Assembly (NCBI GenBank): GCA_034509425.1 | Contig: JAVTVJ010000513.1 | Coordinates: 310,001-374,000 of the forward strand | Source of the DNA: Eopsaltria australis | Taxonomy: Eukaryota; Chordata; Aves; Passeriformes; Petroicidae | Direction: 5' to 3' | DNA: 64,000 nt | In this document: positions 22,985-34,404 of the stretch, one piece after another | Position numbering within the stretch: position 1 is the stretch's first letter | Layout: each line of letters starts with the position of its first letter | Program-made: the position numbers and the translations under genes | The notes under the pieces: model-generated | Told to the model about the DNA's origin: nothing | The model's database searches: none | What the model saw: the letters and a program-made list of their open reading frames with translations, nothing else

Positions 22985-23250
22985 CCTGTTCCATGTTCCC
23001 TTGGTTCCATCAGGCCCCACAGTGTCACAATGTTCTCCTTGATCCTGAAGTGTTGCAGGTGCTGACTGACACCTTGCAGTGTCACAGTGGCTTCTTGGTT
23101 CCACAAAGCCCTGAAGTGTCACAATGGCCCCTTGGCTCCCTGTGGCCCCGCTGTGTCACAATGGCTCTTCTGGGACACTTTGGGCTCCACAGTGTCACCA
23201 TGGCCCCTTGGTTCCATGGGCACCCCTGAGTTCCACAATGGTCCCAATGA
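22985..23250 (+). repeat. 37-bp minisatellite array, upstream edge of cassette 3
   Basis: About seven forward units beginning at the CCTTGGTTCCAT junction after the 188-bp satellite. The same junction, array and following block recur at 46090-46335. Confidence 0.85.
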
Positions 23251-23259
23251 GCCCCGTGG

Positions 23260-23720
23260 TGCATTTGGTGCTGAGCCCTTGAACCTCAGGGCCTGAGAGG
23301 AGATTGCACAAACCTTTCCAGGAGCCAAAGGCAGAGGAAAAACCCAAAGGGTCTCAAGGCATTGATGGGTCCCACTGAGGTCCATCCCCAACACAGGCTC
23401 CTGATGGACTCCTTGGAGGAGAGAATTGGAGGCCAGGATTGCACAAAGCTCTAAGACACTCCGTGTGGAAAGGAGAAAGGAAAGAACCTTAAGAAACTGA
23501 AGTGACTGCAGCATTAATGAGCCCCACTGAGTGTTGGTACTGACAGAGAATCTCAAGGGACTCGTTAGAGCAGAGAACTGGAGGCCAGGATTGCACAAAG
23601 CTCTCAGGGACTCCAAGGCAAAAGCAAAACCCAAAGTCCTTGGAAAAACCTGCAGTCCCTGGGAGCATTAAGGAGCCCCCAGGGCCATTCCTGAGCAAGG
23701 CTCCCCAGGGACTCCTTCCA
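23260..23720 (+). repeat. About 150-bp tandem block, copy 1
   Basis: Direct repeats marked by ATTGATGGGTCCCACTGAGG-like words at 23361, 23513 and 23667, spacing 152-154 bp, each with AGGCCAGGATTGCACAAAG. Copies occur at 46340-46700 (direct, one unit shorter) and 40080-40690 (inverted). Confidence 0.75.
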
Positions 23721-24270
23721 GCAGATCCCTGAGGCCACTGGGATGTGGGGGGGATGCTGAGGGCAGGACAAGGGGGTGACAGTGGCCAGCCTTGCTGGGG
23801 CTGTGCCAGGAGGCCCCAGGGCCTCAGGACAAGGTGTCTCCTCCCAGCCCTTGGTGGCACAGACCCTGCTGTGCCCCAGGGCACCAAGACTTGGCTTCTC
23901 TTTGTCCCCACCTGTCATCACTGCCTCCAATTTCCTGCTCTAACTGGAACCTGGGGACACTTTCTCAGTTGTGGCCCTCAGTGGGACCCATTAAAAGTTC
24001 AAGAAACTTTGAAGTTTGATTGTGACTTTGACTTCTTGAGAGGTTTCTTTCCTCCCTCCCAGGGACTGATGTTCAGGGACTCAGCACAAAGCCCCAGAGG
24101 GTCAATCCAGTCCGTGTGCTGTGTCTGTGCTGCTGAGCTGGGCCGGGCTCCTGGCACAGAGGCAGCTCCTGGCAAGGGCAGCGCTGCAGAGAGACAGCTC
24201 TGGCCAGGAGCAGCTCCTGTGCACAGCCCAGCAGGGCTGGGGCACTGCCTGCAGCCACCCCGGGCACAGC
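23721..24270 (+). repeat. Shared flank plus partial OR14 upstream block
   Basis: Contains the CTCTAACTGGAACCTGGGGACAC segment and the following TGATGTTCAGGGACTCAGCAC segment found in the upstream blocks of the other OR14 genes, with about 700 bp of them missing. The remainder to the receptor, 24271-25230, is unique and has no recognisable gene. Confidence 0.65.
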
Positions 24271-25253
24271 ACAGAGGCACAGAGAGCTTCAATCAGCCAG
24301 GGCTGGAAGGTGCTGAGAAGTGACTGGGGGAGAATCATTGCCAGCCCTTGACACAGGAAGCCTCTGGCTGCAGGACAAGGCAGCTGCAGCTCCTGGAGTG
24401 ATCTCCTGAAGCTGGAACATGCCAGTGACTACAGATCCTGTAAGTGCATTCTCTGATTCTCTCTTGTGTAGAGCAGCCAGGGGTGCCCAGGGCTGTCCTG
24501 CAGAGCAGGGTCCTGCAGCCCAGGGTGCTGTGCTGGGGCAGGGACTCTGCTGCCTGCCAGGGAGAGCTCTCAGCCAGCCCGGGGAGCTGCTGCCAGTGCT
24601 GGGTGGAAGGAGACAGCTGGTGAGGCTTGGAAGTGTTGTTCTTGTGTGGTGAGGATGTTGCATTGTTCAGGACTGCTCCCAGCATGACTTTTAACTCCAG
24701 GATATATCCTAGTACATACATACAGGGAGCAAAGCCAGGCAGAGGCAGCATAAGAGAAAAAATCCTGCTTTTTTAATCGATTGCTCTGGGTTTCCTGCAT
24801 GGGAAATTGCACACAGATATTCATCTCTCACTCCAGGTTGAGAAAAATCCAAAACATTTCCTCTCAGCTCTGAATAAACCAGGCAGTGTCAGCAATCAGC
24901 ACAGGGTCCCTTACAGGCAGCGTCAGTGTCACTTTTCCAGCCTCCTCAGGGTTGCTCTGATTTGCATCAGTGTCTGCAAAGCCAGAGCTGCCCCTGGGCA
25001 GTGCCCTGTGCTGGGAGTGCTCTGCAGGGCAGAGCTGAGCCCCCAGGGCTGGGCTGGGCTCTGGCAGCACTGGCAAGGCCCAGCCCTTGGCACAGGGACG
25101 CAGCTGCTGGTAGGGACAGCTCCAGGCAGCAGAGCCCTGGGCAAGCAGTGGGGGGAAAGTGCCACCAAACTGTGCTGGGATGTTTAAAGTGCTCTCCAAA
25201 CCCAAATGTTCCATGATTACTTTTTTACAGATTTCCATGCCAAGACACAGCAA

Positions 25254-26186
25254 ATGTCCAACAGCAGCTCCATCAGCCACTTCCTCCTGCTGCCATTGGC
25301 AGACACGCGGCAGCTGCAGCTCCTGCACTTCTGCCTCTTCCTGGCCATCTGCCTGGCTGCCCTCCTGGGCAACGGCCTCATCATCAGCGCCGTAGCCTGC
25401 AGCCACCACCTGCACACCCCCATGTTCTTCTTCCTGCTCAACCTGGCCCTCAGCGACCTGGGCTCCATCTGCACCACTGTCCCCAAAGCCATGCACAATT
25501 CCCTCTGGGACACCAGCACCATCTCCTACTCAGGATGTGCTGCACAGGTCTTTTTCTTTATGTTCTTCATTTCATCACAGTATTATCTCCTCACTGTCAT
25601 GTGCTATGACCGCTACGTGTCCATCTGCAAACCCCTGCACTACGGGTCCCTCCTGGGCAGCAGAGCTTGTGCCCACATGGCAGCAGCTGCCTGGGCCAGT
25701 GGCTTTCTCACTGCTTTGCTGCACACGGCCAATACATTTTCCCTGCCCCTGTGCCATGGCAATGCCCTGGGCCACTTCTTCTGTGAAATCCCACAGATTC
25801 TCAAGCTCTCTTGCTCTAAATCTTACCTTAGGGAATTTTGGGTTTCCGTATTCACTATCACATTAGCATTTGGTTGTTTTATGTTCATAGTTTTCTCCTA
25901 TGTGCAGATCTTCAGGGCTGTGCTGAGGATCCCCTCTGAGCAGGGACGGCACAAAGCCTTTTCCACGTGCCTCCCTCACCTGGCCGTGGTCTCCCTGTTT
26001 ACCAGCACAGCCTTTTCTGCATACCTGAAGCCACTTTCAGTCTCCTCGCAATCCCTGGATCTTTCACTGTCAATTCTGTACTCGGTGGTGCCTCCAGCTC
26101 TGAACCCCCTCATTTATAGCCTGAGGAACCAGGAGCTCAAGGCTGCAGTGTGGAGACTGATGACTGGACAATTTCAAAAACAATAA
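25254..26186 (+). CDS. Olfactory receptor, OR14-like (class II, gamma-c), intact
   Basis: 310-residue odorant receptor. I start it at 25254, the methionine shared by the paralogues. The frame stays open upstream to a possible start at 25206, but that part straddles a likely splice acceptor (TTTTTTACAG, AG at 25229-25230) and would give an atypical N-terminus. Family marks are intact: sequon at N3, GN at 39-40, LSDLG, MCYDRY with R120, KAFSTC and PALNPLIYSLRN. It differs from the first OR14 gene mainly at about residues 99-113 (TM3), 188-211 (ECL2/TM5) and 250-274 (TM6-ECL3). In the first 95 residues only S33C and G50S differ. These variable windows cover the expected odorant pocket. Confidence 0.93.
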   Translation: MSNSSSISHFLLLPLADTRQLQLLHFCLFLAICLAALLGNGLIISAVACSHHLHTPMFFFLLNLALSDLGSICTTVPKAMHNSLWDTSTISYSGCAAQVFFFMFFISSQYYLLTVMCYDRYVSICKPLHYGSLLGSRACAHMAAAAWASGFLTALLHTANTFSLPLCHGNALGHFFCEIPQILKLSCSKSYLREFWVSVFTITLAFGCFMFIVFSYVQIFRAVLRIPSEQGRHKAFSTCLPHLAVVSLFTSTAFSAYLKPLSVSSQSLDLSLSILYSVVPPALNPLIYSLRNQELKAAVWRLMTGQFQKQ

Positions 26187-26216
26187 AGTGTTTGCCAATT
26201 TCTGCAAATCACTTAT

Positions 26217-26222
26217 AATAAA
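26217..26222 (+). terminator. Poly(A) signal of the third OR14 locus
   Basis: AATAAA 31 bases after the stop codon. A second AATAAA at 26182-26187 overlaps the stop codon itself, paralleling the ATTAAA over the stop of the first gene. Confidence 0.5.
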
Positions 26223-26374
26223 GGTGATCTATGAGGGTTCTTTTTTCATTTGGTTGTTGGTTTTTTCTTTTCTTCCCTTTGATTTACTTTTTTAAGATTG
26301 CCTGCAAAGAGATGCCATTGTTTGTGCCATTTCTCATTTTGTTTCTCTCCACCTTTACGTCTGTAGCCCCAGAC

Positions 26375-27625
26375 TGTGTCAGTGAGGAGCTGTGCTCTCG
26401 GTGGCTTTAAATGAACTAAAGAATCTCCCAGGAAAGTTTTCACCGCAGATGCCCTTTTTTTCCCCTCTCTGGAGCTGCAGCAGCAATGTCTGTGTGCAGA
26501 GCTGGGGGCAGATCAGGGCTGGCACAGCAGCTCTGCCCAGGAGCAGCAGCACTTGGTGTTGCCAGTGCTGCTCCCGTGCCACTGGCCCTCGTGCTGCCCT
26601 CCTGGCCCTGCTCTTGCTGTAGGGCCTGAGTGCTCTGGGGCTCGCTCCCAGCCCTGGGGGTGGCAGTGCCGGGGCTGCAGCAGGGACAGGCCATGGGCAC
26701 TGCTGGGCAGCGCTGACGCCTCAGGCCAGGGCCTGGGGGCTCCAGGCTCCTTGCCCAGGCTCTCTCAAGAACACGCCCAGGCCAATGCTCAGTACAGAAA
26801 AGCCCCGTCAGCAGCCCCAGGCTGGCCGTGGGCAGGCTGGGGGCAAACAGCATGGCTGGGGCTCTGCAAGGTCCCTGGGGGAGACGGGAAGGAGCAGCAG
26901 AGCAGGGGCTGATCCATCCCCACTGCGCTGGACAGCCCAGGGCAGCGTCCCAGAGCGTCCTCATGCAGCTGCCAACAACATCCCCCCTCTGCAGCCCTGG
27001 CCTCTCCCCAGCTCACAGAGCTGCTGCATCCTTGCAGGCACACACATGGCAGCACTGGCTCACCAGCCCCTGTTTGCATTGCCCAGAGCAGGCGTCAGCA
27101 CCCCATGGTGTTGGTGTGGGGACATGAACCTGAGGGAGCACAAATGCCATCAGCCCCTGGGGGCCAACGAGGGCTGGGGGACAGCAGGGAAAACACTCAG
27201 GTTTGTCGTGGCCTCTGAAGTCAGCCAGAAAGTTTGTTCCCATCAGCTGTGAGTTTCCTGTCCCACTGCAGACGTTGTTGCTCAGAGCCAGGGCTGCCTG
27301 GCAGCCACCCCCAAACAGCCCTGAGCATTTCCTTGGCTTCACCTTTGCTTTCTTTCCTCTTTCCTGCTCCACATTTCTTCCTCTTGACCATCCCTGTGCC
27401 CTCTCCTGCAAACAGCCCATCCATGTTTTCCTTTTCCTCTCTGGCCCCACTCCCCATTTCAGTTCCTGACTTGGCACCATGGGAACATCCCTTGGGGAGC
27501 AGGATCATCCTACAAGTGCTTCAGGAATTGTCTGCAGGCTCCTGCAGTGCCTCCTGCTGTTCCCTGGCCAGAGGCACCCCAGGCCAGGGGGGCACATCTG
27601 GGCTGGTGTGTCTGGGTGTGGGGCT
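26375..27625 (+). repeat. OR14 downstream block, copy 2
   Basis: Near-identical to 4700-5960, offset by about 21.66 kb, with scattered substitutions and single-base indels. Open frames here are shared shadows without conserved reading frame. Confidence 0.88.
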
Positions 27626-28394
27626 CCCTGTTCTGGGGCAGTGAGGAGGAGCTGCAGAGGCTCTGCAGGACTGACAGGATGGGCTTTGGGGCCTGTGTGG
27701 AGAAGATGAGGCACCTGGGCTGCTGGAGCTTCTGAAGAGGAGGCCCAGGGCTCATCCTGCAACTGCTTCAAGGGTGCTCTCAGAGAATCACAGAATCAGC
27801 CAGGCTGGAAAAGACCTTGGAGATCATCAAGTCCAACCTGTGCCCTGACACCACCTTGTGTCCCCTGAGCCTCCTCTTCTCCAGGATAAACAACCCCAGC
27901 TCCCTCAGACACTCCTCACAGCACTTGTGTTCCACACCCCTCACCAGCCTTGCTTGCCCTTCTCTGGACACGCTCCAGCCCCTCCATGTCCTTCCTAAAT
28001 TGGGGGCCCAGAACTGGACACAGCACTCGAGGTGTGGCCTCACCAGTGCCAAGTACAGGGGAAGAATCCCTGCCCTGGTCCTGCTGGCCCCACCATTCCT
28101 GATCCAGGCCAGCTGCCATTGCCCTTCTTGGCCACGTGGGCACACTGCTGGCTCATGTCCAGCCTGCTGTCCATCAGTGCCCCCAAGTCCCTTTCTGCCT
28201 GGCCGCAGTCTAGCCACTCTGTCCCCAGCCTGTAGCACTGCAGGGGTTGTTGTGGCCAAAGTGCAGGACCTGGCACTTGGTCTTGTTAAACCTCACCTTG
28301 TTGGATTTGGGCCCTGGATCCAGCGTGTCCAGGTCCCTCTCCACAGTCCTCCTACCCTCTAGGAGACGCACACTCACACCCCGCTTGGTGTCAC
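27626..28394 (-). mobile_element. CR1 LINE fragments, duplicate of 5960-6730
   Basis: The minus-strand CR1 3-prime end begins at 27784 (GAATCACAGAATCA) and shows the same RT C-terminal pieces and the same 5-prime truncation point as the copy at 6119-6730. The short plus-oriented CR1 piece precedes it at 27626-27780. Both therefore arrived by segmental duplication. Confidence 0.9.
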
Positions 28395-29595
28395 CACGGT
28401 TCCATGAGCCCCTAAAGTGTCACGATATTCTCCATGATTCCAGGAGTCTGTAGTGTCATAATGGGCCTTGGTTCCCCAAGGCTCTGCTGTGTCACAATGG
28501 CCCCTTTTTTCTGTAGGGCCTCGCTGTATAACATTTGACACTTGGTTCCATGAGGTTCTGTACTGTCAACAATGGTCTCCTTGGTTCCGTAGTATCAAAA
28601 AGACTTTGTGCTTCCACAAGGTTCCCCAGTGTCACAATGGTCTTGAATCCACGCAGCTCTGCAGTGTCACAACACCCTGTAGTTTCCAGGAACTTCTGTA
28701 CTGTCAACTCTGTCCTTTGTTCCAATGAGGCCCCGCCGTGTCGCAGTGGCCCCTTGGCTTCATGCGGACCCCGTGTGACAATGCCCCCTTGGTTCCATGA
28801 GCTTCTGTAGTGTTACCACGATCTTCTTGGATCCACTTTGTTACAATGGACAATTGGTTTCATGGGATCCCACTGTGTCACAGTAAACCCTCAGTGCCAT
28901 GAGGTTCTGTAGTGTCACAATGGTTTCCCTGGTTCAATGAGGCCCTGGAGTGTCACAACATCCCCTTGGTTCTATGAGCTTCCATAGTGTCAACAATGGT
29001 CTCCTTGTTTCTGCAGTGTCATAATGGACCCTGGGTTCCATGAGCTTTCATACTGTCAGCAATGGTTCCTTTGTTCTAATGAGGCCCCACTGTGTCACAA
29101 TGGCCCTTGGGTTCCATGGAGTTCTTCAGTGTCACAATGGCCCCTTGGATCCATGAGGTTCTGTAGTGTCACCATGGTCTCCTTTGATCTGCATTGTCAC
29201 AATGGACAATTGGTTCCAGGCAGCCCCAATGTGTCACAATGGACCCTTAGATCCATGTGGCCCCAATGTGTCACAATGGCCCCTGCGCTCCAGAGGTTTT
29301 ATACTGTGACAATGGACTCCTTGGTTCTGAGTTACCCTGCTTTTAGCAGTGCTTTCTCTGATTCCAACAAGGCCCCTCTGTGCCTCAATGCACCCTTGGT
29401 TCCATGAGGATCTGGAGTGTCACAAAGGCTCCTTGGTTCCAACAAGGCCCCGCTGTGTCACGATGGACCCTTGGAACCATGACATTCCATAGTGTCACCA
29501 TGGTCTTCCTGAATCCACAATGTCACAATGCACCATTGGCTCCAGTCAGCCTCACTGTGTCACAATGGTCTCCTTGGTTCCATGAGGACTCCAAA
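28395..29595 (+). repeat. 37-bp minisatellite array, downstream edge of cassette 3
   Basis: About 32 degenerate forward units starting at the CR1 end, as in cassette 1. Several units carry internal losses. Confidence 0.9.
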
Positions 29596-29729
29596 AGCTT
29601 TGCTTAAACAAAGAGCAACACCTGCTTGACACAGCTGGGCAGATTTATCTGCATTAAAAGAGGGGTTAAAGGTGAGAATTGCACCATCAGCTTCTGTCTG
29701 CAACAGAGATCCTGGGAACAGGCAGGGAT

Positions 29730-30495
29730 ATGAGCTAAGGGCTGAGCAGCAGCCTCAGCCAGAGCTGACTTACAAGGTGAATCCTGGGCACTGTGTGAAC
29801 ACCATCAGTGTTATTTAGCTAAAAATAGATGACAAAGATGCTTATACTAGCTCTGTATACTATTGTGTAGTTACCTGCAAGAAATGTATCATTTTAAGAA
29901 ACTTTCCGAACTGACAGGAATAGAGGTTTGTTTGTAGGGTATTTTAGGGGAAATCATCCCAGCCACGGTCTGGGCCCTGGCCGAACCCTGGCCCTGGCTG
30001 GTCAGGAAATGTGCCATCAGATGCGGCTGTTTCTGTGCCAAAAATATAATCAAGTCACTTTGACTTGCTGATTTGGATCTATCAAAGCTGGTCCCACATT
30101 CAGGGTGAATTTGGAGTCCTCACCTACAGGTGGATGCACCTATGTAGGATTTTCCCAATTGCTGGGAAGGGTTCTCTCAAACCTCACTGTGAAATGGGAC
30201 TCCCCAGGGACTGCGGACTCTGGATGATGGTAAAGTATTGAGGCAATTGATGATGTTTCTTTCTCAATCCCTGATGTACCAATGATGTATCTATCACTAT
30301 CCTTTCTCTCCTATACTAATGATTAGATGCGTTCACTTGCTTATTTTTGCTTGTTGCTAAAGCCAAGCAGGTAGTAAGCTGATAATTTTATTAAATGTAT
30401 CATTTTACTGTTGTGTTGCCTCCTATTCATAGTAAAATCAAACCATTTTTCTATTGGTTTCTGTGTCCTTTAAAGCACCCCTGTCAATTGACAAA
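29730..30495 (+). mobile_element. LTR-like repeat, copy 1
   Basis: About 750 bp, also present at 59742-60477. In the second copy a TATAAAAG box (60070-60077) precedes a shared GGTCCCACATT segment; here the box reads TATCAAAG (30080-30087). Both end near CTGTCAATTG. The layout suggests a solo LTR, but no target duplication is visible. Confidence 0.55.
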
Positions 30496-31680
30496 ACACC
30501 CACTGAAAGGAATCCACTGCTCTAATCCCAGCCTTGAGGTTACCTCAAAGGCAAAGCCCAAATCCAGAACTCCCTGACATCTATCCTAATCCCAAACTGG
30601 CATTGACGGTATGAAAACCCAAGCTTTTATCCTAACCTGACACAAAAAGCTCTTCCCTTAAACATGATCCAGACACTGACAAGCTCCCTGAGCTTCTGCC
30701 TAGTCCCTACCCTGAGCTCTAAACCCTAATCATGACCTTTAACCACCCTCACACACCCCTGGGAGCTGGGCAAGGACTCTGAGGGCCCAGAGCAGGCACA
30801 GGGTGTTGGAAGAGGATTGTGAAGTGACCTGTACCCTATCAGCTCATGGGACACAAGGAGGAGAGGGGTGGGAATGCTGTGAGGAGTCAACTGTGCCTCA
30901 GGGTCTCAAGGAGGGCCATGGCTGGGAAGGGGCTGTGAGGCCACATCTGTCACATCTCTGCCAGGCAGCAGCAGCAGTGGGCACCAAGAGTCAGATGAGC
31001 CATCTGTGCCACACATTGAGAGCTGCACCAGTTGAGAGTCACTGTGAGGGGCTGTGAGCTGCCTTAGGGGAAACGTGGTCACCCAGACAAGGGACTTGTC
31101 ACCGCCCTGGACTCAGCAGTGGGGTAACCACATCTGGACTGGTCTGTCTGAGGGGCTCCCCATTCTGGAGGAATGAGGAAGAACTGGAGAGAGTCCATAG
31201 GAAATCTGCCAGGTTGGAGCTTTTCTTGGCACTGGAAATAGAAGAAAAACTCGGTAAAGAGCAGCTTTTGGAAGGTTCATACAGTCAGTGAGGAAAAAGA
31301 AATGTCAGTGAGAAGACAGCCTGGTGATGCCAGAGATGACCCAGAGGGAGCCTGGCCCATGCCATGGCTCTGTGTGCCAGGAGCCGGCAGCGCTGGGCAC
31401 AGGGACCCCAGGGAGGGCACAGAAATGCTGGGTGACAAATGCTGGGGGGGACAGCGAGGTGGGCGTGTGCAGCCGGCCAGGGCACAGGAGCAGCACACAC
31501 AGGGGGCACAGCCTGCAGGACAGATGGCCACGGGCTGGACAGGGCTGGCAGGGCCAGGGGCACCCAGGGCTTTGTCCCCTGGGCTCTGGCACTGCCCCTG
31601 GAGGCCCCACAGAAGGAACTTTCCTGTGAGGGGCTGCACTTTGGTTCTCCCTCGCCCCTCCCTGAGGAGGCTGGCAGAGG
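30496..31680. other. Intergenic, mostly unrecognised
   Basis: 30496-31090 shows nothing I can name. 31130-31260 resembles the plus-strand CR1 fragment type (GGGGCTCCCCATTCTGGAGG). 31290-31680 shares words with the block near 40080-40200. Frames are CAG/GGC-driven and not supported as genes. Confidence 0.35.
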
Positions 31681-32290
31681 TTGCAGTTTGATGCCATTTG
31701 TCCTTGCTGCCCCTCCCATCCCCCTGCCCCACAAACAGCCCCGAGGCACCCGGGAGGGACAGGCCCTGCTGTGCCAGGCCTGGCCTCAGGCCTTGGCCTT
31801 TCTGCTTCCTCCAGCCAAGCCAGGCCTTTCTCAGCATTGCACTTCCCTGCTCACAGCCTTTGGCTCCCTGCAATCCTGGCCTCTTCAGCAGCTTCTTCAT
31901 CCTTCTCTCAGTGCTTCAGTCTCCTGCATTCAGCCCCAAATCTACTGTGGGGCTGATAGAAATCCAGAAATCCCTCAGAAGCTCCTTGTCTTCCTTCAGT
32001 TTTCTTCAAGTGTCCAGGGCTTGTGCAGCTGATGGGAGTCAGTTTGGAGTTCCCTTAAGGAGGGAGATTTCAAAGTGCACCTCATGACTTTTTCTTTTCC
32101 ATTAATCAATGGAATTGATTTATGGAATCAATTGATCAATGGAATATATTTTTACGTTTCAGTTCAGAGAAGAGGTGACAGAAGCATTCCCCAAGTGGTG
32201 TTGATGCTGAATGTGTCCTTAGGAGGTCTGGGCACAGAGAAGAATGAGCCCCTTGCAGGCTGACCCTGTTTGGACAAGCTGCTCCTCAGC
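31681..32290 (+). repeat. Inverted-duplicate block, arm 1
   Basis: Matches the reverse complement of 50690-51280: shared ACAAACAGCCCCGAGGCACCC segment, the TGGCTTGGCTGGAGG-complement segment, and the AGAATGAGCCCCTTGCAGGC segment. Noncoding. Confidence 0.75.
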
Positions 32291-32764
32291 CCCAGCCTCA
32301 CCATGTCTGACATTGCCCACCTGGCACTGACATCCCTGTCCCCTGCATCACAACCTTGTCCCCTGAGCTCTGCAGCTGCGTGTCCCAGCCCATTGCACCA
32401 TGTCCCACCTGCTCTCCTCAGGGCTCTGCCTGCACACAGGGTCAGGAGAAGTTTTCCTGTTGGTGAGGAAAGAATGGAAAAGCCTGAGCAGGTTTCCTGA
32501 ACAACAAACCTCACTCAGGGAGCACATGCTCAGTCCAGACTGCCTGGAATGATGTCACCTTTCTCCAAGGGACAGTGTGAGCAGAAATGATCTCTGTCAG
32601 CAGAATTCTCTGAGTCTTCCAGCTGAATTCTCTGTCCCTGACCTTTCCCTGGCTCTCTGTTGCAGATGGAAGCTGCTGGTGCCATTCTCAGCTTTAAGCC
32701 CTCTTTTGACGCAGACAGATGTTCCCAGGTGTGTTGCTCAATGTTTATTCAGAGCTTTTGTATC

Positions 32765-34325
32765 CTCATGGAACTACATTGTGACACAGTGGGGTCTCAT
32801 TGAACCAAGGAGACCATTGTGACACTTTGGAACTTAATGGAAAAATTGGTGCATTCTGACACAGTGTGTCCTCACGGAACCAAGGGTCTTTTGTGGCACA
32901 GCTGCGCCTTCTTGGAACCAAGGGTCCATTGTGACAAAGCCGGGCCTAATGGAACCACGACAACCATTGTGACACTAAGGAAACTCAAGTAACCAAGGTG
33001 ACCACTGGGACACAACAGAACCTCATGGAACCAAGGATCCATTCTGACTCTTGGAACAGAGGGGCCTCATGGAACAGAGGATCCATTGGGACACAGCTGG
33101 GCCTGTGGAACCAAGGAGCCTTTGTGCTACTCCAGACCCTCATGGAACTAAGGCTGCATTGAGGCACAGCGGGGCCTTGTTGGAACCAAAGAAAGCACTG
33201 CTGAAAGCAGGGTAATTGAGAGAACCAAGGAGTCCATTGTCACAGTATAAAACCTCTGGAACCAAGGATCCATTGTGACACATTGGGGCCACATGGAACC
33301 AGTTGTGCACTGTGACAATGCAGATCTGAGGAGACCATGGTGACCCTACAGAAGTTCATGGAACCAAGGGACCATTGTGACACAGCAAGGCCTCGTGGAA
33401 GCAAGGAGGCCATTGTTACATAATGGGACCTCATGGAACCAAGGGTCCATTGTTACAATCCACAATTAAGGAGACCATTTTGACAGTACAGAACCTCATG
33501 GAATTAGGATTCCATTGTTATACAGTGGGACTTCATAGAACCAAGGAGCCATCGTGACACAGCAGGGCTGCATGGAGCCAATGGTCCATAGTAATACTGT
33601 GGATCCAAGGAGATCCCGGCAATCCTACGGAACCTCATGGACCCGAGGGGCCATTGGGACATTGGGGGGCCCCATGCACCCAATTGTTCATTGTGACATT
33701 GTGAGGCTTCATGGAACCAATTGTCCATTGTGACAATGAGGATCCATGGAGATCATGGTGACACTACAGAACCTCATTGAACCAAGGGGTCATTGTGACA
33801 CTGCAGGGCTTCATTGGAACAAAGGACATTGGTGATAGGATGGAAGCTCATGGAAACTATTGGGCATTGTGACATGGCAGAGCCTCATGAAACCAAGGAG
33901 ACCACTGTGACACTGACGGATCTTATGGAACCAAGGGGCCATTTTCACACTACAGAACCAAGGAGACCATTGTTGACACTACAACAGACTCAAGGGGCCA
34001 TTGTGAAACTGGGGCCTCGTGGAACCAAATATTCATTGTGACGCAGTGGGGCTGCGTGTAACTAATCATCCATCATGATACTGCAGATCCAAGAGACCAT
34101 GGTGACACTACAGCAGTTTATGGAATGAAGGGGCTGTTGTGACACACCAAGGCCTCATGGAACCAAGGAGAGCATTGTGGCAGTGCAGAACCAAGGAGGC
34201 CATTTTGACAGTGCAGTCCCTAATGGAACCAAGAGTCTGTTGTAATACAGCAGGGCCTCATGAAACCAAGGAGCTGTTGTGAAACTGTGGAGCATAATGG
34301 AATCAAGTGCAATTTTTACAGTGAC
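32765..34325 (-). repeat. 37-bp minisatellite array, inverted
   Basis: About 40 degenerate reverse units (TCATGGAACCAAGG and CATTGTGACAC words). It faces the forward array at 28395-29595 across 3.2 kb and abuts the retroviral pol remnant. Confidence 0.9.
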
Positions 34326-34404
34326 GATTACAAAGAGATGTTTTAACCAAGTTCAGCTGGATAATCATGAAGGAAGTTTGGTCCATATTTCTTCAAATCG
34401 CCAG

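Noticed and set aside
25206..25253. Sixteen-residue N-terminal extension of the third OR14 gene
   Set aside because: It spans a likely splice acceptor and is absent from the paralogues; the start at 25254 is preferred.
30700..30760. CCTGAGCTCTAAACCCTAATC as a possible interstitial telomere repeat
   Set aside because: Only single, imperfect CCCTAA words occur; there is no tandem TTAGGG run.
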